From an uncultured Actinomycetes bacterium (GTDB taxonomy: Bacteria; Actinomycetota; Thermoleophilia; Solirubrobacterales; 70-9), in the NCBI GenBank assembly GCA_937907435.1, contig CALCIA010000116.1, forward strand, positions 1 to 13,957: a stretch of DNA of 13,957 nucleotides, read 5' to 3'. A program made the position numbers and the translations under genes. Position 1 is the first letter of the stretch. Each line of letters opens with the position of its first letter. This document shows positions 6,940-13,957 of this stretch, piece after piece. The notes under the pieces are model-generated. The model made no database searches and was not told the DNA's origin. It saw nothing but the letters and a program-made list of their open reading frames with translations.

Positions 6940-6954
6940 CGGGCGCTCGGTTAT
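6936..6954. promoter_or_regulatory. Possible second TetR box ahead of the monooxygenase operon
   Basis: The stretch TAACGGGCGCTCGGTTA (6937-6953) is an imperfect inverted repeat with TAAC and GTTA ends. On the minus strand its core, ACCGAGCGCCCGTT, matches the centre of the 2831-2862 operator (ACCGACCGAACGGT) at 10 of 14 positions. It is followed by weak -10 candidates, TATTGT (6952) and TATCGT (6960), with no convincing -35. It would let the same regulator control the monooxygenase/carboxylase genes separately. The pattern is modest and could be chance. Confidence 0.4.
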
Positions 6955-7003
6955 TGTGTTATCGTGCCCGGCCAGAGGAAGTGACGTGGTGGAAACCGGA
7001 GCT

Positions 7004-7010
7004 GGGAGGT
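7004..7010 (+). promoter_or_regulatory. Ribosome-binding site deciding a TTG start
   Basis: GGGAGGT ends 4 bases before TTG 7015 and is 19 bases before the next in-frame start, ATG 7030. Its position supports the rare TTG start and restores the usual N-terminal strand (MKFGL) of this protein family. Confidence 0.65.
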
Positions 7011-7014
7011 CGTT

Positions 7015-8124
7015 TTGAAGTTCGGACTTATGCGTGTCGCCCACTGTGAGGCGGGCGGAAGCTCACGAGATACGTACGCCAACTGGGTGCAGACGGCGAC
7101 CGAAGGCGAGCGCCTCGGGTACGCGAGCATGTGGACCTCCCAACACCACTTCGCCAGCGACGCGTCCTACCGGCCGTTCGACCTCGCCGAGGACGAGTGG
7201 CCCACCACCGATTACGACCTCGTGCCCGACGCACTCACCATGCTCGCGCACGTGGCCGGCCGCACCGAGACGATCCGTCTCGGCAGTGCGGTTTCGGTTC
7301 CGCACTGGGACAACCCGATGCTGCTCGCCGAGCGGGCCGCGATCGTCGACGTCGTCAGCGGGGGGCGCCTGGACCTGGCCCTCGGTCGCGGGGTCGGCTT
7401 CCGCGAGTACGAGGTCTTCGACGTCCCCCAGGACGAGGGTGTCAACACGCGAAAATTCCGCGAGGCGGTCGAGTTGATGCGGACCGCGTGGGAGAGTGAG
7501 GAGTTCACCTTCGACGGGGAGTTCTTCAAGCTGCCGAAGCTGCACATGCTGCCGCGGCCGATCCAGGAGAAGCTGCCGGCCTTCATCGGCGCCGCCAGCG
7601 TCGGCAGCGCGCGGTGGGCGGCGGAACTGGGCTGGCCGTACGCCACCATCACCTGGCCGCTCACCGACTTCGACGCCTACAAGGAGAAAATCACCGCCTT
7701 CCAGGAGACCTACCGTGAGGCGTGGCCGGATTCACCCGTACCCGACGTCCCGCACGTCTTCTACACCTACTGTGCGGAGACCGACGCCGAGGCGGCGGAG
7801 GCCACCTACCGGCGCATGTGCGAGTTCCAGTACATCGTCGAGAACCACTACGAGAAAGCGCGCGGCCGCTTCATCGGCGGCACCAGCGCCCAGGCCAACG
7901 ATCTCGAGCGGGTCGGCCAGCTCGCCCGCTTCCCGGTCGAGAACCACATCGTCGGCTCGCCCGAGACGTGCATCGAGCGCATCCGCCACCTGCAGAGCGA
8001 GCTCGGCCTGGAGTACATCGTCTGCAACGTCGGCTTCGGCAACATGCCGCAGGAGGACGTGCTCGCGTCGATGGAGCTCTTCTCCGAACAGGTGATGCCC
8101 AGCTTCAGCTACGCGACGAGTTGA
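7015..8124 (+). CDS. Luciferase-like flavin/F420-dependent monooxygenase
   Basis: A 369-residue bacterial-luciferase-like (LLM) TIM-barrel protein. Seen are the N-terminal strand MKFGLM, GYASMWTSQHHF, the LGSAVSVPHWDNPMLLAERAAIVDVVSGGRLDLALGRG block characteristic of the family (segments across residues ~95-130), and a C-terminal VGSPETCIERI segment typical of the last barrel helices. Members use FMNH2 or F420 to oxidise aldehydes, ketones (Baeyer-Villiger type) or sulfonates, or to transfer hydride; which applies here is not visible. Start TTG 7015 is supported by GGGAGGT just upstream. It begins a second rightward unit after a 75-base gap and is followed 42 bases later by the carboxylase-like genes. 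With the lactonase-type hydrolase downstream, a ketone-to-ester/lactone step is an attractive but unproven role. Confidence 0.88.
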   Translation: MKFGLMRVAHCEAGGSSRDTYANWVQTATEGERLGYASMWTSQHHFASDASYRPFDLAEDEWPTTDYDLVPDALTMLAHVAGRTETIRLGSAVSVPHWDNPMLLAERAAIVDVVSGGRLDLALGRGVGFREYEVFDVPQDEGVNTRKFREAVELMRTAWESEEFTFDGEFFKLPKLHMLPRPIQEKLPAFIGAASVGSARWAAELGWPYATITWPLTDFDAYKEKITAFQETYREAWPDSPVPDVPHVFYTYCAETDAEAAEATYRRMCEFQYIVENHYEKARGRFIGGTSAQANDLERVGQLARFPVENHIVGSPETCIERIRHLQSELGLEYIVCNVGFGNMPQEDVLASMELFSEQVMPSFSYATS

Positions 8125-8166
8125 CTTGATCCATTTCGGGAACGCACGCAAGGAGAGGTTCAGCCA

Positions 8167-10557
8167 ATGACCATCAGGGAAGCCCCCGTGGAGACCGAGG
8201 CCCAGAACGCGACGCCGACGCCTGATCCCGAGATCAACTGGGACGGCATCGAGCATTCCTACCGACCCCGGCCGGACTGGATGTCGCGGGTTTCGCCTGC
8301 CCTCCAGTTCCACCGTGATGTCGATCCCGACCTGGACCCGGTCACCTTCGAGGTGATCCGGAACCGCCTCTGGTCGATGAACCTCTCCCACGGTGAGACG
8401 CTGGTCCGGATCTCGGGCTCACCGACCTTTCAGGGCCTCGACTTCGGCATGAACGTGATGACCGAGGACGCCGAGATCGTCATGAACGGGCCGTTCCTGA
8501 TCTACCTCGCCTCCGGGGGCGAGCTGGCGAGCCGCTACATCATGGAGAACTTCGGCGACGAGCCCGGGATCGAACCAGGCGACATGTTCGTCTGCAACGA
8601 CCCGTGGATCGGCGCCGTCCACCAGATGGACGTCATGGTCTGCTGCCCCGTCTTCGTCGACGGCAAGCTGTTCGCCTGGGTCAGCAACGCCGGGCACCAG
8701 TACGACCTCGGGGGCATCGTGCCCGGCGGGTGGCCGCAGAACGCGCTCGACGTCTTCAGCGACCCGGTGATGCTGCGGCCGTTCAAGCTGGTCGAGGGGG
8801 GCGTCATGCGTACCGACCTCGAGCAGATGTACCGGCGCTTTTCGCGGACCCCCGGCCTGGTGGCGCTGGACCTCCGGGCGCAGATCGCCGGGTGCCGCTT
8901 CGCCTCCCAGCAGCTGACCGACATCTGCGAGGAGTTCGGGCCGGCCACGGTCAAGGCCGCCATGCGGCGCAACCTCGACAACGCGCAGCTGGCGATGCAG
9001 CGGAAGCTGGAGCGCATCCCCGGCGGCACCTGGAGCCAGGTGCGTTACGTCGACCAGAAAGTTCCCGGTGACCGTCACACGTACCGCACCCAGGTCAACG
9101 TCACCAAGCGCGGCGACCGGCTGATCGTCGACAACGAGGGCACCGACCCGCAGCAGGACGGTCCGATCGGCTTCGTCTACGCCAGCTTCGCCGGCGCGTT
9201 CCTGGGCGTCGCGTCGGTAACGCTCCTGTGGGAGCAGATGTTCTCCACCGGCGGGGCCGCCCGGCAGATCGACTTCAACCCCACGCCGGGCCTCTTGTCG
9301 TGTGTCGATCACCCCGCTCCGGTCAGCGGCGCGGTGATGAACATCGTCGTCTACATGAACGACATCATGATGATCATGAGCCGGATGCTCGCTTGTGATG
9401 AGGAGCTGAAGAAGGACATCATCGGCTCCCAGATCACCACGCCGCTTCTCGTGCTCGCCGGGAGCAACGATCGTGGACAGTACGTCGGGACCGCACTGTT
9501 CGAGATGACCGGGATGGGGACCGCCGCGCGTGCCGACGGTGACGGCATCGACACCGGCGGAACCGCGTGGAGCCCGCTGATGCGGATGCTCAACATCGAG
9601 GCCCTGGAGCAGTTCTTCCCGCTGCTCTACCTCTATCGCCGCGAGGCCGTCGACGGCGGCGGCGCCGGCGAGTGGCGAGGCGGGACCGGTGCCGAGTACG
9701 CGGTCATCCCCTACCGGGCGGAGTCGCTGGAAGCGATCACCAACACCGGCGGCATGGGTGCGTCGGCGGACGGCGGCGGGCTCGGGATGTTCGGCGGCTG
9801 GCCGACGCCGACCTCCTACTTCCGCGTCCACGAGCAGACCGAGATCGAGGACCTGTTCGCCAAGAGCCAGATCCCGGACGACATCGAGGGGGTGGCCTCG
9901 GAGCGGGCCTTCTTCATCCCCGGGCGCTCCAACGGGACGCCGCTCGGGCCCCAGGACATCATGGAGGGCCTCTGCGGAGGCGGCGGCGGATACGGCGATC
10001 CCCTGCGGCGCGAGCCGGACCGCGTCGCCCGCGACGTGGAGCTCGGGTACGTGAGCGCGGACGCCGCGCTGCGGATCTACGGCGTCGTCCTCGGCGAGGA
10101 CGGAGCCCTCGACGAGGCGGGCACCGACCGCACCCGCAAAGAGGCCTTCGCGCGACGCCTCGAGTGGATGCCGGCCGCCGATCTCCCCGGGGAAACCGGT
10201 TCGGCCCGGGAGCTGACCACCCCGGCGTCGGGCGAGCCGCCGCAGGCGATCCAGGACAACGTGGTCAGCCGCGACGCGGGTTACCACCGGGTCCTCGCCT
10301 GCGCCCACTGCGAAACGACGCTGTCGGATCACACCGGCAACTTCAAGCAGGGGATGTTGGTCCACGAGGGGTCGCCGGAGGACATCCCACGGGGTGTGGA
10401 TCCGGCCCTCTTCCTCGACGACACGATCGTGTTCCGCCAGTACTGCTGTCCGGGATGTGGCGTGATCGCCTCGACCGAGGTCGCGCGGCCCGACGAGCCC
10501 GCGCTGCCCGAGATAACCCTACGTCGCTCTGACGATGACCTGGAGAACGACCGATGA
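8167..10557 (+). CDS. HyuB/acetone carboxylase alpha-like subunit fused to a gamma-like zinc domain
   Basis: A 796-residue protein. Residues about 50-645 are a hydantoinase B/oxoprolinase-type domain ending in GGGGYGDPLRREPDRVARD and YGVVL. His152 and Asp155 (AVHQMD) and His177 (NAGHQYD) sit with the spacing I recall for the manganese ligands of Xanthobacter acetone carboxylase alpha (150/153/175). Residues about 699-780 resemble the separate gamma subunit of acetone carboxylase: Cys712-x2-Cys715, GNFKQGMLVHEG, and VFRQYCCPGCG with Cys761-x2-Cys764, a likely zinc site. It should work with the HyuA-like ATPase encoded next (ATGA overlap) in an ATP-dependent carboxylation of a ketone, or less likely in lactam/hydantoin hydrolysis. 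ATG 8167 follows AAGGAG at 8150-8155. Family placement is firm; the substrate is unknown. Confidence 0.88.
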   Translation: MTIREAPVETEAQNATPTPDPEINWDGIEHSYRPRPDWMSRVSPALQFHRDVDPDLDPVTFEVIRNRLWSMNLSHGETLVRISGSPTFQGLDFGMNVMTEDAEIVMNGPFLIYLASGGELASRYIMENFGDEPGIEPGDMFVCNDPWIGAVHQMDVMVCCPVFVDGKLFAWVSNAGHQYDLGGIVPGGWPQNALDVFSDPVMLRPFKLVEGGVMRTDLEQMYRRFSRTPGLVALDLRAQIAGCRFASQQLTDICEEFGPATVKAAMRRNLDNAQLAMQRKLERIPGGTWSQVRYVDQKVPGDRHTYRTQVNVTKRGDRLIVDNEGTDPQQDGPIGFVYASFAGAFLGVASVTLLWEQMFSTGGAARQIDFNPTPGLLSCVDHPAPVSGAVMNIVVYMNDIMMIMSRMLACDEELKKDIIGSQITTPLLVLAGSNDRGQYVGTALFEMTGMGTAARADGDGIDTGGTAWSPLMRMLNIEALEQFFPLLYLYRREAVDGGGAGEWRGGTGAEYAVIPYRAESLEAITNTGGMGASADGGGLGMFGGWPTPTSYFRVHEQTEIEDLFAKSQIPDDIEGVASERAFFIPGRSNGTPLGPQDIMEGLCGGGGGYGDPLRREPDRVARDVELGYVSADAALRIYGVVLGEDGALDEAGTDRTRKEAFARRLEWMPAADLPGETGSARELTTPASGEPPQAIQDNVVSRDAGYHRVLACAHCETTLSDHTGNFKQGMLVHEGSPEDIPRGVDPALFLDDTIVFRQYCCPGCGVIASTEVARPDEPALPEITLRRSDDDLENDR

Positions 10558-12701
10558 ACAACAGCTCGAACAACGCGTCCGGCCGCCGTGGGCAGACGAT
10601 CGGCGTCGACATCGGTGGCACCTTCACCGACACGATCGTGGTGGACGAGTCCGGCACCGTCGCGATCGGCAAGGAGCAGTCCACCCCGCCCGACTTCGAG
10701 CAGGGCTTCATGAACTCGCTCGGCTCGGCCGCCCAGCGGATGGGGATGAGCTTCGGCGACCTGGTCGGCAACGCCGACGCCATCTACCACGCCTGCACCG
10801 TCGGCACCAACGCCCTGGTGGAGAACCGCACGGCCAAGGTCGGCCTGCTGACCACGCGGGGCACGCGGGACAGCATCTTCATCATGCAGTCCGGGGGGCG
10901 GCTGTGGGGGATGTCACCGACGGAGATCGCCCACGTCGCCGCACACCGCAAGCCCGATCCGATCGTCCCCAAGCACCTGATCGCCGAGATCGACGAGCGG
11001 GTCGCCTTCGACGGCGAGGTGATCGTCCAGATGGACGAGGAGCAGTGTCGGGAGGCGGTTCGCGGCCTGCTCGCCCAAGGTGTCGAAACCTTTGCGATCT
11101 GTCTGCTCTGGTCGGTGGTGAATCCTGACCACGAGATCGCGCTCGCCGAGATCGTCCGCGACGAGGCGCCGCACGCGTTCGTGACCAATTCGGCGGAGGT
11201 CAGTCCGCGGACCGGCGAGTACGAGCGCACGGTCGCGACGGTGATCAACGCGGCCATCGGCCCGGCGATGGCGACCTACCTCGAGGCGCTCGAGGGTGAG
11301 CTCAGCAAGGCGGGCTACGCGAACCCGCTGCACATCATGACCTGCGCCGGCGGCGTGATCGAACCCGGGTACGCGCGCCGGCTCCCGATCCTCACGATGG
11401 GCTCGGGCCCGGTGGCCGGCGTGATCGGCGCGGGCGCGCTCGCCCGCTCCGCGGCGGCCTCCAGGGGCGATTCGGCGGCGCTGAACGTGATCTCCGGCGA
11501 CATGGGCGGCACCACGTTCGACGTCGGCGTGATCCGCGCCGGCCAGCCGCTTCGGCGCCCGACCACCCGCCTCGGCCAGTACGCCTACTTCGTGCCCACG
11601 CTGGACGTGCGGTCGATCGGCGCCGGGGGCGGCAGCATCGTGCGCTACGACGAGGATCGCCGCTCGCTGGCGGTCGGACCGCAGAGCGCGGGCGCCCGCC
11701 CGGGGCCGGTCGCCTACGGTCGCGGCGGCACCGAGCCGACCGTTACCGACGCCGGGCTGGTGCTCGGGTACCTGAATCCCGATTACTTCCTCGGCGGCGA
11801 GATCAGCCTCGACGTCGACGCCGCCCGCGACGCGCTGGCGCGCGCCGGGGCGCCGCTCGGCCTGGGGGCGGAGGCGACGGCCGCGGCCGCGGCGCGGATC
11901 TGCGACAGCCAGATGGCCGACGCGATCAGGGTGGCCAGCGTGCAGCAGGGTTACGACCCGAGGGAGCACGTGCTGTACGCGTTCGGCGGCGGCGGCCCCG
12001 TGCACGCGACGGGGCTGGCGCGCGAGCTCGGCATCCGCCGCATCGTGATGCCGCTGAGCGACATCGCCGCCGGTTGGTCGGCGCTCGGCGCGGCATCCTC
12101 GGAGGCGGTCGTGATCCGCGAGATGCCGGCGCTGATGGACCAGCCGTTCGACATCGACAAGGTCAACCGCTCCTGGGAGCGCCTGGAGTCCGAGGCCCTC
12201 GCGGTCATGGCCGGGCAGGGAGTGCCCGCCACCGACGTGCGGGTGCAGCGCTTCACCGACATGCGGTACTCGACCCAGGTCCACGAGGTGGAGGTGGACG
12301 CTCCCGACGGGGTATACGACGAGGCGGCGATCGCGGATCTGGTCGATGCCTTCGAGCAGGAGTACGAGCGACTGTTCGGTGAGGGCAGCTCCTACGCCGG
12401 GGCCGAACACGTGATGACGTCCATGCGCGTGCGCGCGAGGGCGTCGCTCGGCGGTTTCAAGCTGGCGGAGTCCGACGGCTCGGGGGGGACCCCGACCCAG
12501 AAGGGAGAGCGCGACGTGATCTTCTACGAGCGAGGGATCGACCCGGTGCGAACACCGGTGTACGACGGCCAGGCGCTGTCACCCGGCATGGAGATCGCCG
12601 GCCCGGCCATCGTCGAGTTCATGGACACGACCTTGGTCCTGCGAGCCGAGACCCAGCGGGCGACCGTGGATCCCCTCGGCAGCGTGGTGGTGGACCTGTG
12701 A
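10554..12701 (+). CDS. HyuA/acetone carboxylase beta-like ATPase subunit
   Basis: A 715-residue hydantoinase A/oxoprolinase-family protein, nearly the length recalled for acetone carboxylase beta (about 717). The N-terminal ASKHA fold begins with GVDIGGTFTDTIVVDESG (17-34), then HACTVGTNALVENR. The second phosphate loop is SGDMGGTTFDVGV (314-326). Conserved SIGAGGGSIV and FGGGGPVHATGLARELGI follow, then a C-terminal domain. It would use ATP to phosphorylate and activate bicarbonate and/or the ketone enol for the alpha-type subunit. MPLSDIAAGWSALGAASSE replaces the PGLFSALG-like segment common in hydantoinases, which favours the carboxylase branch. Its start overlaps the upstream stop (ATGA) and its stop overlaps the next start (GTGA), so all three are coupled. 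N-methylhydantoinase or 5-oxoprolinase activity is the main alternative. Confidence 0.88.
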   Translation: MNNSSNNASGRRGQTIGVDIGGTFTDTIVVDESGTVAIGKEQSTPPDFEQGFMNSLGSAAQRMGMSFGDLVGNADAIYHACTVGTNALVENRTAKVGLLTTRGTRDSIFIMQSGGRLWGMSPTEIAHVAAHRKPDPIVPKHLIAEIDERVAFDGEVIVQMDEEQCREAVRGLLAQGVETFAICLLWSVVNPDHEIALAEIVRDEAPHAFVTNSAEVSPRTGEYERTVATVINAAIGPAMATYLEALEGELSKAGYANPLHIMTCAGGVIEPGYARRLPILTMGSGPVAGVIGAGALARSAAASRGDSAALNVISGDMGGTTFDVGVIRAGQPLRRPTTRLGQYAYFVPTLDVRSIGAGGGSIVRYDEDRRSLAVGPQSAGARPGPVAYGRGGTEPTVTDAGLVLGYLNPDYFLGGEISLDVDAARDALARAGAPLGLGAEATAAAAARICDSQMADAIRVASVQQGYDPREHVLYAFGGGGPVHATGLARELGIRRIVMPLSDIAAGWSALGAASSEAVVIREMPALMDQPFDIDKVNRSWERLESEALAVMAGQGVPATDVRVQRFTDMRYSTQVHEVEVDAPDGVYDEAAIADLVDAFEQEYERLFGEGSSYAGAEHVMTSMRVRARASLGGFKLAESDGSGGTPTQKGERDVIFYERGIDPVRTPVYDGQALSPGMEIAGPAIVEFMDTTLVLRAETQRATVDPLGSVVVDL

Positions 12702-13681
12702 GCGGCGAGCTGGTGAGCACGACCGCGGGGCAGACTCCGGTCTCGGACCTCGGGTCGGTGTTGATGCACGAGCACCTCTTCGTGCTGTCCGTCGGCCTGT
12801 ACGAGCACTGGCCGCACCTGTGGGATCGCGCCAAGGCGGTCGACCGGGCCGTGGCCACGCTCGAAGACGCCCGCGCCCACGGCGTGGACACGGTCTGTGA
12901 CCTGACGACGCCCAACATCGGGCGCGATGCCTCGCTGATCAAAGAGGCCGCCGACCGCGCCGGCGTGAAGGTCATCGTCTCGACCGGGGTGCACCCGCTG
13001 CTCCCGTTGCCGACCGACATGAAGGCCGCGGTCGGCCTCGCGTCGTGGGGATTCTCGGCCGAGCAGGTCGAAGAGATGTTCGTCCACGACATCGAGGTCG
13101 GCATCGGCGATTCCGGCGTGCGCGCGGGCCTGATCAAGGTCGGCACGGATCCGACGATGGACAAGGCGAACGAGATCATGCTGCGGATCGCGTCGACGAC
13201 CCACCGCCGCACGGGAGTGCCGATCTCCACCCACACCCTGGCGACCACCAAGGTCGGCCTGGTCCAACAGGACGTGTTCGAGAGCGAGGGCGTCGACCTC
13301 GGCCGGGTCGTGATCGGTCACTGCGGCGACTCGACCGACGTCGAGTACATCTCGGCGATCATCGAGCGCGGCAGCTACGTCGGCCTCGATCGCTTCGGCT
13401 ATTCGAACCCGGCCTACTCCTGGATCGGGGTCGAGGAGCGGGTCGACATCACCTGTCAACTGCTCGAACGCGGCTACGTCCAGCAGCTCCTCCTCTCCCA
13501 CGACGGTGTCTGTTACAAGCTCCTGCCGGAGGGCACCGAATACCTGACCACCAGCGACCTCAGCGTCGTCGCCCGCCAAGTCGTCCCGGCCCTCCTCAGC
13601 CGCGGGGTGAGCCAGGCCGAAATCGACACGATGCTGATCGAGAACCCGAGACGGATCTTCGCGGAACAGGAGCCGTATTAG
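12698..13681 (+). CDS. Phosphotriesterase-family metal-dependent hydrolase (lactonase-like)
   Basis: A 327-residue amidohydrolase-superfamily enzyme of the phosphotriesterase/lactonase group. All binuclear metal ligands can be placed: His24 and His26 (MHEHLF), Lys147 (LIKVGTD, normally carboxylated to bridge the metals), His179 (STHT), His208 (IGHCGDS) and Asp269 (LLSHD). No signal peptide is seen, so it is cytoplasmic. Family members mostly hydrolyse lactones; phosphotriester hydrolysis is usually a side activity. The start is GTG 12698, overlapping the HyuA stop, which makes it the last gene of a coupled trio. A ring-opening or ester-hydrolysis step on a product of the monooxygenase is the simplest role, but this is inferred from context. 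Confidence 0.88.
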   Translation: MSGELVSTTAGQTPVSDLGSVLMHEHLFVLSVGLYEHWPHLWDRAKAVDRAVATLEDARAHGVDTVCDLTTPNIGRDASLIKEAADRAGVKVIVSTGVHPLLPLPTDMKAAVGLASWGFSAEQVEEMFVHDIEVGIGDSGVRAGLIKVGTDPTMDKANEIMLRIASTTHRRTGVPISTHTLATTKVGLVQQDVFESEGVDLGRVVIGHCGDSTDVEYISAIIERGSYVGLDRFGYSNPAYSWIGVEERVDITCQLLERGYVQQLLLSHDGVCYKLLPEGTEYLTTSDLSVVARQVVPALLSRGVSQAEIDTMLIENPRRIFAEQEPY

Positions 13682-13687
13682 GGACGG

Positions 13688-13845
13688 GGGCCCGCAGGCT
13701 GGCGCCCGGAAGGGATGGGGCCCCGCAAGCTGTCGCCCGGATAACGGACGCGCCCCTCTCGCCACGGCCCGGGCAGGCTGTGGCCGTGGCGAGAGGGGCG
13801 GGTGTGCGGAAGGTGTGGAGGAATCGTGCCCGGGAGTGGCACGGG
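13688..13845 (+). repeat. Composite intergenic repeat, right copy
   Basis: The block starts a few bases after the hydrolase stop. It holds two 21-base units with a 31-base period (13688-13708 and 13719-13739, 18 of 21 alike), a 7-base spacer, a hairpin (13751-13800), GTGGAGGAA and CGGGAGTGGCACGG. Part order and spacing match the left copy at 123-288 read from the opposite strand, and each copy lies at the same place relative to the gene upstream of it. The 50-base hairpin core and the second 21-base unit are exact inverted matches of the left copy; the spacers have diverged. No protein-coding potential is apparent. Nature unknown: repeat family, MITE-like element or shared terminator module. 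Confidence 0.8.
13751..13800 (+). terminator. 19-bp perfect hairpin downstream of the rightward operon (putative terminator within repeat)
   Basis: Bases 13751-13769 pair perfectly with 13782-13800 around a 12-base loop (CGGGCAGGCTGT). The hairpin begins 69 bases after the last stop codon of the rightward operon. There is no U-tract, so termination is inferred from stability and position. The 50 bases are the exact reverse complement of 176-225, loop included, which goes beyond what stem pairing alone would preserve. Confidence 0.5.
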
Positions 13846-13880
13846 AGCGCGACGGGAGTGGCACGGATCCGTGACGGGAG
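13831..13880 (+). repeat. 22-bp short tandem repeats
   Basis: CGGGAGTGGCACGG occurs at 13831-13844 and 13853-13866 in 22-base units, and a third partial unit starts CGGGAGT at 13875. The left composite repeat has one related motif at 123-137 (minus strand). The DNA after this (13881-13957) has no recognisable gene; only a small 6-bp inverted repeat, GTGTTG-TC-CAACAC (13925-13938), stands out. Confidence 0.6.
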
Positions 13881-13957
13881 TCAGACCTCGTCACGGAGAT
13901 GTCGGGAACTCCGGTCTTCCTCCCGTGTTGTCCAACACCGACCTACGCGCTGCGTGT

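Noticed and set aside
8419..10365. A 648-codon open frame on the minus strand opposite the HyuB-like gene
   Set aside because: No recognisable domain, His/Val/Asp-rich composition typical of a GC-rich complement frame, and complete overlap with a well-supported gene.
13925..13938. Inverted repeat GTGTTG-TC-CAACAC near the right edge as an operator or terminator
   Set aside because: A 6-bp stem with a 2-base gap is too short to support a call, and the gene it might control is outside the window.

Overview
The window is high-GC bacterial DNA with dense genes, frequent GTG/TTG starts and 4-base stop/start overlaps. Together with a KstR2-like TetR regulator, an F420/FMN luciferase-type monooxygenase and several acyl-CoA genes, this suggests an actinobacterium (Actinomycetota). 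The class cannot be fixed from the sequence; no rRNA, tRNA or marker gene is present. It reads as one complete catabolic gene cluster of about 13.4 kb with non-coding, repeat-rich DNA at both ends.

Layout. Bases 1-312 hold no gene. They contain a strong hairpin (9-51) and a composite repeat (about 123-288). A leftward operon follows (2806 to 313): a short-chain dehydrogenase, a zinc-dependent medium-chain alcohol dehydrogenase (ATGA overlap) and a TetR regulator as the last gene. A divergent control region (2807-2890) carries a perfect 13+6+13 AT-rich palindrome that looks like a TetR operator placed across two back-to-back -10 boxes. Rightwards run the alpha and beta subunits of a thiamine-diphosphate 2-oxo acid (acetoin/pyruvate-type) dehydrogenase E1, an acyl-CoA dehydrogenase and an enoyl-CoA hydratase. 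After a 75-bp gap with a second TetR-like box come a luciferase-like monooxygenase, then a tightly overlapping trio: a HyuB/acetone-carboxylase-alpha-like protein with a fused gamma-like zinc domain, a HyuA/acetone-carboxylase-beta-like ATPase, and a phosphotriesterase-family lactonase/hydrolase. Bases 13682-13957 contain a second copy of the composite repeat in inverted orientation, then short tandem repeats.

How the parts may work together (inference). Two dehydrogenases could turn an alcohol into a ketone. The monooxygenase and lactonase could oxygenate and open it, or the ATP-dependent carboxylase could carboxylate it. The E1 enzyme, acyl-CoA dehydrogenase and hydratase would take resulting 2-oxo acids or acyl-CoAs towards central metabolism. 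The KstR2-type regulator would sense a CoA thioester intermediate. The substrate cannot be read from sequence, and no E2/E3 for the E1 lies in the window.

The most unusual features are (a) the pair of inverted composite repeats just outside the two outermost genes, sharing a 50-bp identical hairpin core, and (b) the fusion of the acetone-carboxylase gamma-type zinc domain onto the alpha-type subunit.
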